From assembly GCF_036116635.1 (NCBI RefSeq), contig NZ_CP107995.1, positions 1,116,001-1,180,000 on the forward strand: a stretch of DNA of 64,000 bases, in the 5' to 3' direction. The DNA is from Amycolatopsis sp. NBC_00345 (GTDB lineage Bacteria > Actinomycetota > Actinomycetes > Mycobacteriales > Pseudonocardiaceae). Position numbers and translations under genes: made by a program. Below, piece after piece: positions 33,386 through 42,035 of this stretch (its first letter is position 1; every line of letters begins with the position of its first letter). The notes beneath the pieces are model-generated. The model was not told the origin of the DNA. It did no database searches and saw only the letters and a program-made list of their open reading frames with translations.

Positions 33386-33433
33386 TACGCGGTTCTTTGC
33401 TGACCCGAGGCTCCCGGTGACCCTGGCTGGGTT

Positions 33434-33511
33434 GCGCCCCAATGTGGCGTTCGGTGCGTTCAACGCAACCAACGCCACATTGGGTGCGTTCTACGCACCC
33501 AACGCCACATT
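33434..33511. repeat. CCCCAATGTGGCGTT palindromic element, copy 2, split by the IS element
   Basis: GCGCCCCAATGTGGCGTTCG starts the element at 33434; inverted AACGCCACATTGGG units follow at 33471 and 33501. The last arm stops at ...CCACATT (33511) where the IS begins, and its missing end ATTGGGGCGC reappears at 34591-34600, beyond the IS. Removing the IS and one ATT restores the arm CCACATTGGGGCGC, as seen in the intact copies. Confidence 0.9.
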
Positions 33512-34590
33512 GGGGTTGTTTCATCGTGGTTTGTGCTGGTCAGGCTGGGTTGACTGATCGTGGTAACCGTCAAACCGCGGCGGGCCGGGCAGTGTCGCGG
33601 ACGCTCTGCTCGTGCTCCACAAGCACGAGCAGAGCCCGCACCAACGTCGTGACATGACGGGCATCCATCCGAACCTTGGTCAAAATCCGCCAAGCTTTCA
33701 GGGCGGCGAAGCCACCCTCCACCGCACAGCGCATCCCGCTGAACGCCGCGTTCGCCTGCTTCTGCCCCGTCGTCAACGGCCGGTTGGCCTGAGCTTTGTA
33801 CGGCGTAAGCACGATCTGCTCACACAACCCACCACACCGAAAGCAGTCGCGGGTGTCGCGGACGTCTTTGTGCCAGCCATGGAAACCCTTGTCGCCGGCC
33901 GGGGTCAGATCGTGCTCATGCAACCGGTCACGGACCCGCAACCGACGTGCAGCGGTGATATCGGCGGTCTTACCCGCCAGGACCGCCGACACCCACAGCA
34001 ACCGGCCCTGTTCGTCGCTCAGCCCGAGCACCACCAGCCCGTGTTGTTTGTGTTTACCGCTGTAATTGGGTCGGTTGGCGGTGCCGGCGCGGCGACGGGT
34101 CCGGATCAGCGTCCCGTCCACCAGCACCACCACCGCTGCCTGGGCGGCCAGCCGCCGCAGGACCCGTCCCAGCCGTCGGGCCCGGGCGGCGAGCAGCGTG
34201 ATGACTTCCAGCACCCAGCGCCGCACCGTGCTCGCTGAGACACCGTTACCACCGCTGATGTCGGCCAGGCGCTGGTCGTGGCGCAGCACCGCCAGCACCA
34301 CCAGCGCCTGCCCGGCAGGGCCGGCTTTACGCCACCGCGACCGCATCTGCCGGCGACGGGTGCGGATCAACTCGGCGACCATCTGCAGGGTCTGTCGCGA
34401 CAGGGGAAGGGTGACCTGATAGGAAATGGGGTCGAAGCCCTCGGCGGGTTGTTGACTCACATCTCGATCTTGCCGAGGGCTTCACTCATGCCCGGGACGC
34501 CACACCGTCCCGCCACCACTTCCTGCCAGACCAACCGAAACGACCTCGCCTCACCGCCGCCACCAGCCACAACCACGATGAAACAACCCC
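33512..34590. mobile_element. Complete IS5-family insertion sequence (ISL2-like), 1079 bp
   Basis: Terminal inverted repeats are perfect over 20 bp: GGGGTTGTTTCATCGTGGTT at 33512-33531 and its complement at 34571-34590, with weaker matching for about 9 more bases inward. Flanks are ATT (33509-33511) and ATT (34591-34593), a 3-bp target duplication. The ISL2 group of IS5 is reported to duplicate ANT, which fits. A single full-length DDE transposase fills the element. It interrupts a palindromic repeat and no gene. Confidence 0.93.
33570..34460 (-). CDS. IS5-family transposase (DDE, DDE_Tnp_4 type)
   Basis: A 296-residue transposase. An N-terminal helix-turn-helix region (DISGGNGVSASTVRRWVLEV) is followed by the DDE catalytic core: first Asp in VVLVDGTLI, second in TPAGDKGFHG, Glu in RCAVEGGFAALK. 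A conserved CFRCGGLCEQ lies between. GTG start at 34460. The frame is uninterrupted and all three acidic residues are present, so the element may be active. Confidence 0.9.
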   Translation of the reverse strand: MSQQPAEGFDPISYQVTLPLSRQTLQMVAELIRTRRRQMRSRWRKAGPAGQALVVLAVLRHDQRLADISGGNGVSASTVRRWVLEVITLLAARARRLGRVLRRLAAQAAVVVLVDGTLIRTRRRAGTANRPNYSGKHKQHGLVVLGLSDEQGRLLWVSAVLAGKTADITAARRLRVRDRLHEHDLTPAGDKGFHGWHKDVRDTRDCFRCGGLCEQIVLTPYKAQANRPLTTGQKQANAAFSGMRCAVEGGFAALKAWRILTKVRMDARHVTTLVRALLVLVEHEQSVRDTARPAAV

Positions 34591-34624
34591 ATTGGGGCGC
34601 TTCGGGCCAGACCGGAGGGCAGCT

Positions 34625-35092
34625 TCAGCGGCGCGGGTGCAGCGCGGCCAGTACCGCGCCCAGGCTCGGCAGCCAGCGCTGCCGCGGGTCGGGGGCGGTG
34701 AGCCACTCCACTGCCAGGCCCGTGGCGCGCGGGCCGATCGGCAGGGGGACCAGCGCGCCGCAGTCGAGCAGCTCCACGTCCTTCGGCAGGGTGCCGCGCG
34801 GGGGGACCAGGCCGTCGGTCTCGGCGAGCAGTGCGGCTCGCGCGCCGTGCTGGGTGGGCAGCGTCAGCGCCGGGCCCTGGCAGCCCGTCGCGGCCAGGCG
34901 CTGCAGGACCGGCGTCGCCGTGAGCTTCGGCAGGGTGACCGCGCAGAGACCGTTCTCCAGCACCAGGAACAGCCCCTGCCCCCGCCACTGGACCGACCAG
35001 CCGAACAGGCGCCCGTAGTACGCGTCGAAACGCTCGGACTCCGGCCGCGCGGCGCCGGGGCCGGTCGGCTGGAGCTGCTGGTCGAGGGTCAT
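34625..35092 (-). CDS. Small protein of unknown function, divergent from TetR
   Basis: A 155-residue soluble protein. Its best-conserved-looking stretch is FDAYYGRLFGWSVQWRG, then LENGLCAVTLPK and GPRATGLAVEWLTAPDP. A distant resemblance to the bifunctional primase/polymerase-like small proteins of actinobacteria is possible but unproven: no metal-binding acidic cluster is evident. ATG at 35092 preferred, with GGAAGG upstream; an earlier in-frame start at 35179 would run across the operator. It probably forms a regulated pair with the divergent TetR gene. Confidence 0.6.
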   Translation of the reverse strand: MTLDQQLQPTGPGAARPESERFDAYYGRLFGWSVQWRGQGLFLVLENGLCAVTLPKLTATPVLQRLAATGCQGPALTLPTQHGARAALLAETDGLVPPRGTLPKDVELLDCGALVPLPIGPRATGLAVEWLTAPDPRQRWLPSLGAVLAALHPRR

Positions 35093-35174
35093 CGTCGACG
35101 CCTTCCGCTCGGTCGGGAGTGCTCTGGGGCCTGCTCGGGCGCAGTGGTGCCCGAAACCCGTCATCCAGTCTAAC

Positions 35175-35187
35175 GGCACTCAGTGCC
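35175..35187. promoter_or_regulatory. TetR operator candidate
   Basis: GGCACT-C-AGTGCC is a perfect 6-bp inverted repeat around one base, 32 bp upstream of the TetR ATG (35219) and within the divergent gap to the gene starting at 35092. It is the only clear palindrome in that gap. Confidence 0.55.
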
Positions 35188-35218
35188 ACTAGCAAGCCGG
35201 CTGCTACCGTTCCGGACC

Positions 35219-36013
35219 ATGACGGAATCGCCGCGCCGCTCGCCGGCCACGCGGGTCGGGGCCACCGCCGCCGGCCGCCGGGAGCTGCGCCGGGCGCTGG
35301 CCTCGGCCGCGATCGACCTGTTCGTGGCCCAGGGCTACGAGGCGACCACCGTCGACGAGATCGCCGCCGCGGCGGGCGTCGGGCGGCGCACGTTCTTCCG
35401 CTACTTCGACGCGAAGGACGACGTGATCTTCGCCAACCACGACGAGATCGTGGCGGAGATGGAGCGGGTCTTCGAGACCGCGGACCCGGGCGGCGACCCG
35501 GTCGAGGTGGCCTGCGCGACGGTCGGCCTGGTGCTCGACTACTACGCCGCGGACCTCGACGTCTCGGTCAAGCGGTTCGCCCTCACCCGCACCGTGCCTT
35601 CCTTGCGGGACAAGGAGGTCGCGACCGTCGACCGGTACCAGCGCGTGCTCGCGCGCTACCTCCGGCGGCGGTTCGCCGAGCAGGGCGACGACTCCTCGGG
35701 CCTGCGCGCGGCCGTCGCCGCCGCCGCGATCGCCGCCGCCAACAACCACGTGCTCCGCAGCTGGCTGCGCAGCGGCGGAAAGGACGACATCGCGGCCAGC
35801 GCCGCGCACGCGTTCGCCCTCGTCGCCGACGCCTTCCGCAGCCGTCCCGAGGCCGCTGGTGAGCCCGGGGCTGTCGGAACTGCTGGGACCACCGAAGCCA
35901 CTGTGATCGCCGTGATGAGCACCGCGACGCCGCTGCACGAGGTCGTCGCGCGGGTGGGCGCGGCCCTGCGCAGCGCCGGAGCCGATCCAGGACAAGTGCA
36001 CTCAGTGCCGTAA
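35219..36013 (+). CDS. TetR-family transcriptional regulator
   Basis: A 264-residue regulator. Helix-turn-helix: TVDEIAAAAGVGRRTFFRYFDAKDDVIFANHDEI (~47-80). The ligand domain is followed by an Ala/Thr/Val-rich tail (~220-264), which makes it longer than the usual 200 residues. ATG at 35219. It probably controls itself and the divergent 155-residue protein via the operator at 35175. Confidence 0.87.
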   Translation: MTESPRRSPATRVGATAAGRRELRRALASAAIDLFVAQGYEATTVDEIAAAAGVGRRTFFRYFDAKDDVIFANHDEIVAEMERVFETADPGGDPVEVACATVGLVLDYYAADLDVSVKRFALTRTVPSLRDKEVATVDRYQRVLARYLRRRFAEQGDDSSGLRAAVAAAAIAAANNHVLRSWLRSGGKDDIAASAAHAFALVADAFRSRPEAAGEPGAVGTAGTTEATVIAVMSTATPLHEVVARVGAALRSAGADPGQVHSVP

Positions 36014-36037
36014 TCCGGGGACCGACCCCGGAAATGG

Positions 36038-36077
36038 CGGAAGCGCCGCCAGCCCATGAAGACCGACGGCGCTTCCG
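36038..36077. terminator. Bidirectional hairpin between TetR and M4 peptidase genes
   Basis: CGGAAGCGCCG (36038-36048) and CGGCGCTTCCG (36067-36077) pair perfectly over 11 bp with an 18-nt loop, between converging genes. Confidence 0.55.
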
Positions 36078-36108
36078 TGTTCTGGGGACGGAGCTGGTGA
36101 ATAAGGGT

Positions 36109-37731
36109 TTACGGCGCCTTGTCCAGCTGCGTGGCCTTCACCGCGTTGCCGACCTGGGTGCAGTCGGCGGTGGTGGTGCCGGCGACGCCGGTCTGGGCGT
36201 TGGTGCTGCAGGCCGAGTTCAGGGCCGTGCCGAGGTCCTTGAAGGTGGACGTCGGGCGGAGCAGGTTCTCCACCTTCCACCACAGCGCGATGGACTTGTC
36301 CTCGCCGAGGCCGGTGATGGTCTGGCCGTTGAAGCTGTCGCCGTCGGTGATCAGGTAGTCGACCTTGTCGACGACACCCGCGTCGATGTGCGGGTCGCCG
36401 TTCTCGTCGGTCCAGTACTGGCCGTTGACGCGGTCCGGCCCGGCGCCCTCACCCGAGTTGGCCGGGTTCTTCATGTCGCGCACCTGGCCGATCGACGAGC
36501 CCGCGCCCATCATCCAGCGGTTGTCGCCCTGCACGTTGGCGTCCTTGGCCTTGAAGGCGATGAACTGGCCCATCACGTCGGACATGCCCTCGTTCAGCGC
36601 GCCCGCGTAGCCGCTGCCGAGCTGCGAGGTGTGCTGGGTGACGCCGTGGGTGAGCTCGTGACCGGTGATGTCCATTGTGGTCACGCCCTCGCCGAAGGCC
36701 ATCTGCTCGCCGTCCCAGAAGGCGTTGGCCCACGGGCACTGCTCCTGGCCGTTCTCGGTCTCGCACATGCGGACGGTGCCGCGCAGCGCCTTGCCCTTGC
36801 CGTCGCCGTAGTCGGCGCCGATGTTGGCGGTCAGGTCGTAGGTGGCGGCGGTGTTGTAGAAGTCCTGGGCCGCACCGAAGAAGTCGTAGACGTGGTTGAC
36901 GTCCTCGGTCGCGACCGGGTCCTGGCCCTCCGTGCGCGAGATCTTGAACGCCTGGCTGGCGCCGCAGCGGATGTCCTCCAGCGTGGCGGTGTCGAGGTCG
37001 ACGACCTTGCGGTTGGCGTCGCAGACCTCGCGGTTCACCCCCGCGTGCTTCGTCTCGCCCCACACGGTCAGCACCTGGCCGCTGCCCGCGCCGACCACCG
37101 CGGTCCACTTGTCCTCGGGGTCGATCCCGTTGACCGGCACGAAGTAGGTGGGCACGGCGGTGGCGTTCTTGCTGTCGCCGCCCAGGCTCGCGTCGTACCA
37201 GTACGCCTGCTCGGCGCCGGCCTTCAGGCCCGCGGACTTGCCGGCCTTCTTCGTGACGGCGGCCAGCGCCGCCTTCGAGGCCCGGTCCTGCGCCCCGCGC
37301 GCGTCGGCGGGGAAGGCGCCTTCGCTGTGCTGGGTGGTCTTGCCGAGCGCGGCGAGCAGCGAGCCGTGGGAGTCGAGGTCCTGCACGATCTGCGCGCCGT
37401 ACACCGGCACGCCGCCGATGGTCTGCTGCAGCCGCGCGACGTTGCCGCCCGGGAGCGCCTGCACGCCCGCCAGCTTCAGGTCGCCGACGCCGAGGCCGAA
37501 CTGCTTCGCCAGTCCCGCGATGTGGGAACCGGCCGCCGCGGCGACGTTCCCGGCCTGGGCCTGCGCGGCCGCGAGGGGCGCCGCGGGGTGGACGGCGATG
37601 ACGCGGCCCTGGGAGTCGGTGCTCACCTGGCCGGTCTGCTGGGTGGCCGCGGTGGCGGCACCACCCGCCGCCACCAGGAGTGACGACGTGGCCAAAGCCG
37701 TCGTCAGAACAGCCAGCCGTTTCGAAGACAT
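36109..37731 (-). CDS. Secreted thermolysin-like zinc metallopeptidase (M4 family)
   Basis: A 540-residue preproenzyme. Signal peptide to about residue 29 (ATAA). An FTP-type propeptide follows (GVQALPGGNVARLQQTIGGVPVYGAQIV) with a PepSY-like part. The catalytic domain carries HELTH (His358-Glu359-x-x-His362) and the third ligand Glu381 in NEGMSD; the active-site Asp/His region is toward the C-terminus (GPDRVNGQYWTDENGDPHIDAGVV). It is an extracellular protease for protein feeding. ATG start. About 295 bp of noncoding DNA upstream holds its promoter. Confidence 0.93.
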   Translation of the reverse strand: MSSKRLAVLTTALATSSLLVAAGGAATAATQQTGQVSTDSQGRVIAVHPAAPLAAAQAQAGNVAAAAGSHIAGLAKQFGLGVGDLKLAGVQALPGGNVARLQQTIGGVPVYGAQIVQDLDSHGSLLAALGKTTQHSEGAFPADARGAQDRASKAALAAVTKKAGKSAGLKAGAEQAYWYDASLGGDSKNATAVPTYFVPVNGIDPEDKWTAVVGAGSGQVLTVWGETKHAGVNREVCDANRKVVDLDTATLEDIRCGASQAFKISRTEGQDPVATEDVNHVYDFFGAAQDFYNTAATYDLTANIGADYGDGKGKALRGTVRMCETENGQEQCPWANAFWDGEQMAFGEGVTTMDITGHELTHGVTQHTSQLGSGYAGALNEGMSDVMGQFIAFKAKDANVQGDNRWMMGAGSSIGQVRDMKNPANSGEGAGPDRVNGQYWTDENGDPHIDAGVVDKVDYLITDGDSFNGQTITGLGEDKSIALWWKVENLLRPTSTFKDLGTALNSACSTNAQTGVAGTTTADCTQVGNAVKATQLDKAP

Positions 37732-38027
37732 GGATCACCTTCCGCGTAGAGGGTCATCCCGAGTGACCCGCTGCGGGCAGTTTCGATAACGGGGCCACCA
37801 GTAATAAGGGCCGAAAGTAGGGAGTGGCGGCGAGACCCGTCGTTGGATAGAAACCGTATAAAACGGACAGTCGTCGCCGGTTTTCCCTGGAGTACAACGG
37901 TTTCTGGCCGAAAAGGCAGAGTGGACCGGCGGAACGACGGTGGGAACCGTTGTCGGAAAAGGTGATCGCCGGGCTGCTGGTGCTCCTTTGTGGACGCATC
38001 CGGTTCGGACCGGCGTCCCCTCGTGCG
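37732..38027. promoter_or_regulatory. Upstream region of the M4 peptidase gene
   Basis: 296 bp without a gene. It is AT-richer around 37795-37870 (CCGTATAAAACGG at 37854-37866 is a short symmetric box that could include the -10). An imperfect repeat ACGACGGT (37934-37941)/ACCGTTGT (37946-37953) lies further up. Regulator unknown. Confidence 0.35.
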
Positions 38028-39128
38028 TCAGGCGCGGTGATACTGGATCGGGGAGGGCACTTCGCCGCCCAGCGCGGCGGCGGCGTGGCGGGCCCAGTAC
38101 GGGTCGCGCAGCAGTGCCCGGCCCAGCAGGACGGCGTCCGCGCGGCCGTCCGAGAGGATCTCGGCGGCCTGCTCCGGCTCGGTGATCAGCCCGACGGCGG
38201 CGACCGGCATCCCGGCCTCGGCGCGCACCCGCTCGGCGAACGGCACCTGGAAGCCCGGCGAGGCCTCGATCTTCGCGTCCGGCGCGGCGCCGCCGGTGGA
38301 CACGTCGAGCAGGTCGACGCCGCGGGTGTGCAGTTCCTTGGCCAGCCGCACGGTGTCCTCGGCGGTCCAGCCTTCGCGGGGGTCGGCGGCGTTCTCGGTC
38401 AGCCAGTCCGTCGCGGAGACGCGGAAGAACACCGGCAGGTCCGCCGGCCACGCGGCGCGCACCGCGTCGACGACCTCCAGCGCGAAACGGGTGCGGCCCT
38501 CGAACGAGCCGCCGTAGCTGTCGGTGCGCCGGTTGGTGAACGGCGACAGGAACTGGTGCACCAGGTAACCGTGCGCGCCGTGGACCTCGACGACGTCGAA
38601 CCCGGCGGCACGAGCGCGTTTCGCGGCCTCGCCGAACTGGCGGACGATTTCCGCGATCTGTTCTGTGGTCAGCTCTTCCGGCGTCGTGGAGGCCTCGGTG
38701 AACGGCACAGGGCTGGCGCTCACCGGGGTCCAGCCGTATTCCGCGCCGGCCGGGATCGGCGCGCCGCGCTCGACCCACGTGCGTTCGGTGGAGGCCTTGC
38801 GGCCCGAGTGCCCGAGCTGGATGCCCGGCACGGTGCCCTGCGTGCGCAGGAAATCGGTGATCCGGCGGAACGCGGCGGCCTGCGTCTCGTTCCAGATGCC
38901 GAGATCGTACGGGCTGATCCGGCCTTCGGGGCTGACGGCGGTGGCCTCGGTGAGGATCAGCCCGGTGCCGCCGGCCGCGCGGGCCGTCAGGTGGGCGAAG
39001 TGCCAGTCGGTCGGGGTGCCGGCCAGTTCGCCGCTCGGGGCCGCGCTGTACTGGCACATCGGCGCCATCCACACGCGGTTCGGGATGGTCAGCGACCGGA
39101 GCGTGTACGGCTCGAACAGCGGGCTCAT
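38028..39128 (-). CDS. NADH:flavin oxidoreductase, Old Yellow Enzyme (YqjM-like)
   Basis: A 366-residue TIM-barrel FMN enzyme. YqjM-type markers: Cys in APMCQYSA near residue 25, which tunes the flavin; HGAHGYL with the substrate-binding His pair; and SYGGSFEGRTRF. It reduces activated C=C bonds using NAD(P)H and may act in detoxification. ATG start. Stands alone between the M4 peptidase and XRE genes. Confidence 0.93.
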   Translation of the reverse strand: MSPLFEPYTLRSLTIPNRVWMAPMCQYSAAPSGELAGTPTDWHFAHLTARAAGGTGLILTEATAVSPEGRISPYDLGIWNETQAAAFRRITDFLRTQGTVPGIQLGHSGRKASTERTWVERGAPIPAGAEYGWTPVSASPVPFTEASTTPEELTTEQIAEIVRQFGEAAKRARAAGFDVVEVHGAHGYLVHQFLSPFTNRRTDSYGGSFEGRTRFALEVVDAVRAAWPADLPVFFRVSATDWLTENAADPREGWTAEDTVRLAKELHTRGVDLLDVSTGGAAPDAKIEASPGFQVPFAERVRAEAGMPVAAVGLITEPEQAAEILSDGRADAVLLGRALLRDPYWARHAAAALGGEVPSPIQYHRA

Positions 39129-39291
39129 CCTGGCGTCTCCACGGAGTGTGTGGGGTGCGGGGCCGCTAGGCGCGGCAGCCTTCTACCGGCTCCGACAATA
39201 ATTGCCCACGCGGATTAGTTTCAAGGGACGGGCCGGTGGGGTGCGTCATAGGAGGGCGGCCGCTCGGTGAGCGTGGCCAGGGGCTGCGCGG

Positions 39292-40131
39292 TCAGCCGGT
39301 CAGCGTCGCGAGCCGGTCGGCGTCCGGTGAGTCCGCCGGCGCGCTGAACAGCACCACCCGCAGGTCGCCCGGCTCGACGGTCAGCACGTCCTTGTCCAGG
39401 GTGAACGAGCCCAGCTTCAGGTCGTCGACCGTCAGCCGGTCGGTCTGGGGCCGGGGCCGGTGTTCCGCGTCCCACCGGCCGGCGAACTCGGCGCTGACCG
39501 CGCGCAGGTCGCGGACGAGGTCACGCAGCCCCGGGTCGGCGGGGTAGCGGCGGGTGGCGGCGCGCAGGTCCGCGGCGATGGCGGCCCGGAACCCGGCCAG
39601 GTGCCCGGGGGAGCGGAAGACGGTGGACGGCGCGTCGGTGAACGTCCGCCAGGCCATGTTGCGATCGCGCCCCTGGCCCGTCCCGGCACCGCAGTTGAAG
39701 GCCGTCCAGCGGGGGTTGCCGGCCAGTACGTTCCAGGCGGCGTCGCACAGGCAGGTCGGGACCTCGGTCAGCCGGTCCAGTATCCGGCGGGCCGCCGGGG
39801 TGATCTCCTGGGGCACCGGCCCGCCGCCGGTTTCGGGCCGGCTGTCCGGGGCGGCGAACCCGGCGGCGAGCCGGAGCTGCTCGTGGTCGTCCCGGTCCAG
39901 CCGCAGGGCCGCGGCGAGCGCGTCGACCACACTCGCCGACGGCAGCCGGCGGCCCTGTTCCAGGCGCCTCAGATGCTCTTCCGAGACGCCGGCGAGGTAG
40001 GCGAGTTCGTCGCGGCGCAGCCCGGGAACGCGCCGCGGGGTGGGCGCGACGAGGGGGACGCCCGCCGCGTCCGGGGTCAGCCGAGCCCGGAAGGCCCGCA
40101 GTATCGAACCGAAGTCGCTGTCTCGTCCCAC
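39292..40131 (-). CDS. XRE-family regulator with MmyB-like ligand domain
   Basis: A 279-residue regulator. Helix-turn-helix at ~38-70 (LRRDELAYLAGVSEEHLRRLEQGRRLPSASVV), followed by the MmyB-like PAS-type domain (RILDRLTEVPTCLCDAAWNVLAGN through DRLTVDDLKLGSFTLDKDVLTVEPGDLRVVLFSA) that binds fatty acid-like ligands. Such regulators usually control one adjacent enzyme; here the SnoaL-like gene is 7 bp upstream in the same operon. Confidence 0.9.
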   Translation of the reverse strand: MGRDSDFGSILRAFRARLTPDAAGVPLVAPTPRRVPGLRRDELAYLAGVSEEHLRRLEQGRRLPSASVVDALAAALRLDRDDHEQLRLAAGFAAPDSRPETGGGPVPQEITPAARRILDRLTEVPTCLCDAAWNVLAGNPRWTAFNCGAGTGQGRDRNMAWRTFTDAPSTVFRSPGHLAGFRAAIAADLRAATRRYPADPGLRDLVRDLRAVSAEFAGRWDAEHRPRPQTDRLTVDDLKLGSFTLDKDVLTVEPGDLRVVLFSAPADSPDADRLATLTG

Positions 40132-40138
40132 CCGGCCA

Positions 40139-40504
40139 TTATGGCTGCGGCGCGTCCACCGGCTCCATGTAGAAGCGCGTCCGGGCGATCAGCTCGCCCT
40201 CGACGACCATGACGATCACGCCCCGCTGGTGGAACCGGGCGCCGTCCGGGCCGGAGCCGTCGAACTCCCACTCCGCCCAGACCCCGTCGTCGGTGCGGGC
40301 CACCCCGGTCACCGTGGCCTTGATGTCCGGGAAAGCCGCGAAGAGCTTCTCCCAGTTGCTCCGGACCTGGTCCCGTCCGGTGAACGACCGGGACGGGTGC
40401 GCCGGGAAGGTGGTCGCGTACCCGGGCGCGAAACACGCGGTCAGCGCGTCGAGGTCGTGCCGGTTGATCGCGTCGGCCAGCCGGTCGGCCGCGGGGTGGG
40501 TCAT
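40139..40504 (-). CDS. SnoaL-like/ketosteroid isomerase-fold protein
   Basis: A 121-residue cone-fold protein of the NTF2/SnoaL superfamily: ADRLADAINRHDLDALTACFAPGY, then TGRDQVRSNWEKLFAAFPDIKATV. Members act as polyketide cyclases, isomerases or small-molecule binders; the catalytic role is unknown here. ATG start. Co-transcribed with the XRE regulator (7 bp gap). Confidence 0.83.
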   Translation of the reverse strand: MTHPAADRLADAINRHDLDALTACFAPGYATTFPAHPSRSFTGRDQVRSNWEKLFAAFPDIKATVTGVARTDDGVWAEWEFDGSGPDGARFHQRGVIVMVVEGELIARTRFYMEPVDAPQP

Positions 40505-40591
40505 GTGTCCTCATCATTGCTCAGCTGTTGGGGCACCACCCACGCTAGCGAGGCACTCCGGATCCCGCCTGGGCCAAGTTGTACCCCCCGG

Positions 40592-40624
40592 GGGCGTGAG
40601 CATCCACAAGGGACACTCACGCCC
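40592..40624 (-). terminator. Hairpin after the GH64 gene
   Basis: GGGCGTGAG (40592-40600) and CTCACGCCC (40616-40624) pair perfectly with a 15-nt loop containing CATCCACAAGGGACA, 12 bp past the GH64 stop. It also insulates the downstream SnoaL gene. Confidence 0.65.
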
Positions 40625-40636
40625 GGTCGAGCTGTT

Positions 40637-41824
40637 TCAGCGCAACGCGTTCACCGTGACGGTGAGCGTGTCGGGGTCGCCCGCCTGGACGGCGCCGCTG
40701 AAGTCGGGGCCGGGGGAGACGTCGTCGTACGGGAAGGCGTAGCCCCGGTTGTCCGGCAGCTTGCTGTGCACGATCCGGGCGTAGTGGTTGGTCTCGGCGG
40801 CCTGGTAGAACTTCGCCGGGTCCTCGCCGGTCGGCTGGTTCGCGTTGTCCAGCAGCGTGGTGCGGTTCAGCGCGGCGGCGAGGCGGGGGATGATCGCCTT
40901 GCGCGCGTCGCTGTCGCCGTCCTTGATCGCGAACGGGCCGCTGTCGCAGCTCCACACGTCGGCCGTGGCCGGCTTCGTGAAGGCCTCGCCGTTGTTGAAC
41001 TTCAGCACGCCGTCGGAGCCGACGCGGCCGGTGAACGAGCCGAGGCTGGGCACCTGCGTGTCGACGGTCAGGTCCGTGCCGGTGTACTTCTGCCACACCT
41101 GGTCGATGTAGCCGTCGAGGTAACCGCCGAACTGGTCCGCGCGGTAGTGCGCGCTCAGCGCCCGCACCGGGGTGCCGTCCGAGCCGGCCTCGATCAGCGA
41201 ACTCCAGGCGCCGCCCTGGGTCTTGAGCGCGTCGGCGATCGGGTCCAGCGACTTGGCGGGCAGGCCCGGCACGGTCTGGTCGCCGGAGCCGGTTGTGGTC
41301 AGGTGCAGGCCGAGCGGGATGGCGACGAAGTCGACGTAGCTGATGTTGGCGAACAGCACGGCGTCGTTGAAGGTGAACTCGCAGAACGACCAGTTGCGGT
41401 TGTAGTTGGCGTCGCCGGAGTTGAGGAAGCTCGGGTGCACGAGCGCGGGGCCGGGGTTGACGAAGAAGTCGAGCTTGTCGTCGGTGACGAAGTAGACCCG
41501 CGCGCCGGCCATCTTCGGGATGTTCACCTGCGAGAGCGTCTTGATCGGGATCGCGCAGTCCTCGGCGAGCGGCGTCTGCTCCGCCGACGGTGACGGCGGG
41601 TAGTACGGGGTGCCGTCGGCCTTGATCACCACCAGCTTGTTGTCGGGCGTCGTGCCGGTGACGTAGGCGTAGGTCGCGCCCGCGCCCGACTGGTCGTCGA
41701 ACGCCAGCTTGAACGTGTCCGGGGTCGCTGCCCGGTTCAGGGCCGCGGACGCAAGGCCGTTGCCCCACAACGGAAATGTCGCCGCCGCCGCGGACGCGCC
41801 GAGAAAAGCTCGCCGGGAAATCAA
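40637..41824 (-). CDS. Tat-exported GH64 beta-1,3-glucanase
   Basis: A 395-residue protein opening MISRRAFLGASAAAATFPL, a twin-arginine signal. The rest matches the family 64 laminaripentaose-producing glucanases: PDTFKLAFDDQSGAGATYAYVTG near the N-terminus, RNWSFCEFTFNDAVLFANISYVDFVAIPLGL and CDSGPFAIKDGD further on. It cuts beta-1,3-glucan such as fungal cell wall. TTG start at 41824 supported by GGAGG 9-13 bases upstream and by the position of the Arg pair. Two GGTCTGGACCAC boxes lie 155-190 bp upstream. Tat export implies folding before secretion. Confidence 0.85.
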   Translation of the reverse strand: MISRRAFLGASAAAATFPLWGNGLASAALNRAATPDTFKLAFDDQSGAGATYAYVTGTTPDNKLVVIKADGTPYYPPSPSAEQTPLAEDCAIPIKTLSQVNIPKMAGARVYFVTDDKLDFFVNPGPALVHPSFLNSGDANYNRNWSFCEFTFNDAVLFANISYVDFVAIPLGLHLTTTGSGDQTVPGLPAKSLDPIADALKTQGGAWSSLIEAGSDGTPVRALSAHYRADQFGGYLDGYIDQVWQKYTGTDLTVDTQVPSLGSFTGRVGSDGVLKFNNGEAFTKPATADVWSCDSGPFAIKDGDSDARKAIIPRLAAALNRTTLLDNANQPTGEDPAKFYQAAETNHYARIVHSKLPDNRGYAFPYDDVSPGPDFSGAVQAGDPDTLTVTVNALR

Positions 41825-41978
41825 GGAAACCGCCTCCAGGGATAGCGCTGTTGATCGGTTCAGTGCCGGGCACCGTAGGCACGCGGGGGAGTGAAGGTCA
41901 ACGAATAACCATGGGGTTGGCCCTTTTTGTCAGTGAATTACGGACGGAAGTCGGTGCGCCCGTGCCCCGGCGGGCCGA

Positions 41979-42013
41979 GGTCTGGACCACTTGGCGCACG
42001 CGGTCTGGACCAC
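41979..42013. promoter_or_regulatory. Two direct GGTCTGGACCAC boxes (GntR/DasR-like)
   Basis: GGTCTGGACCAC occurs at 41979-41990 and 42002-42013, centres 23 bp apart, both followed by YTGG. Each differs by one base from the DasR core TGGTCTAGACCA found exactly at 50449. They lie upstream of the glucanase gene. Confidence 0.4.
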
Positions 42014-42035
42014 CTGGGTGAGCCGCGCCGGGCGT

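Noticed and set aside
34591..34600. Separate half copy of the palindromic element after the IS
   Set aside because: It is the displaced end of the copy at 33434, as the ATT duplication and restored arm show; not an independent copy.
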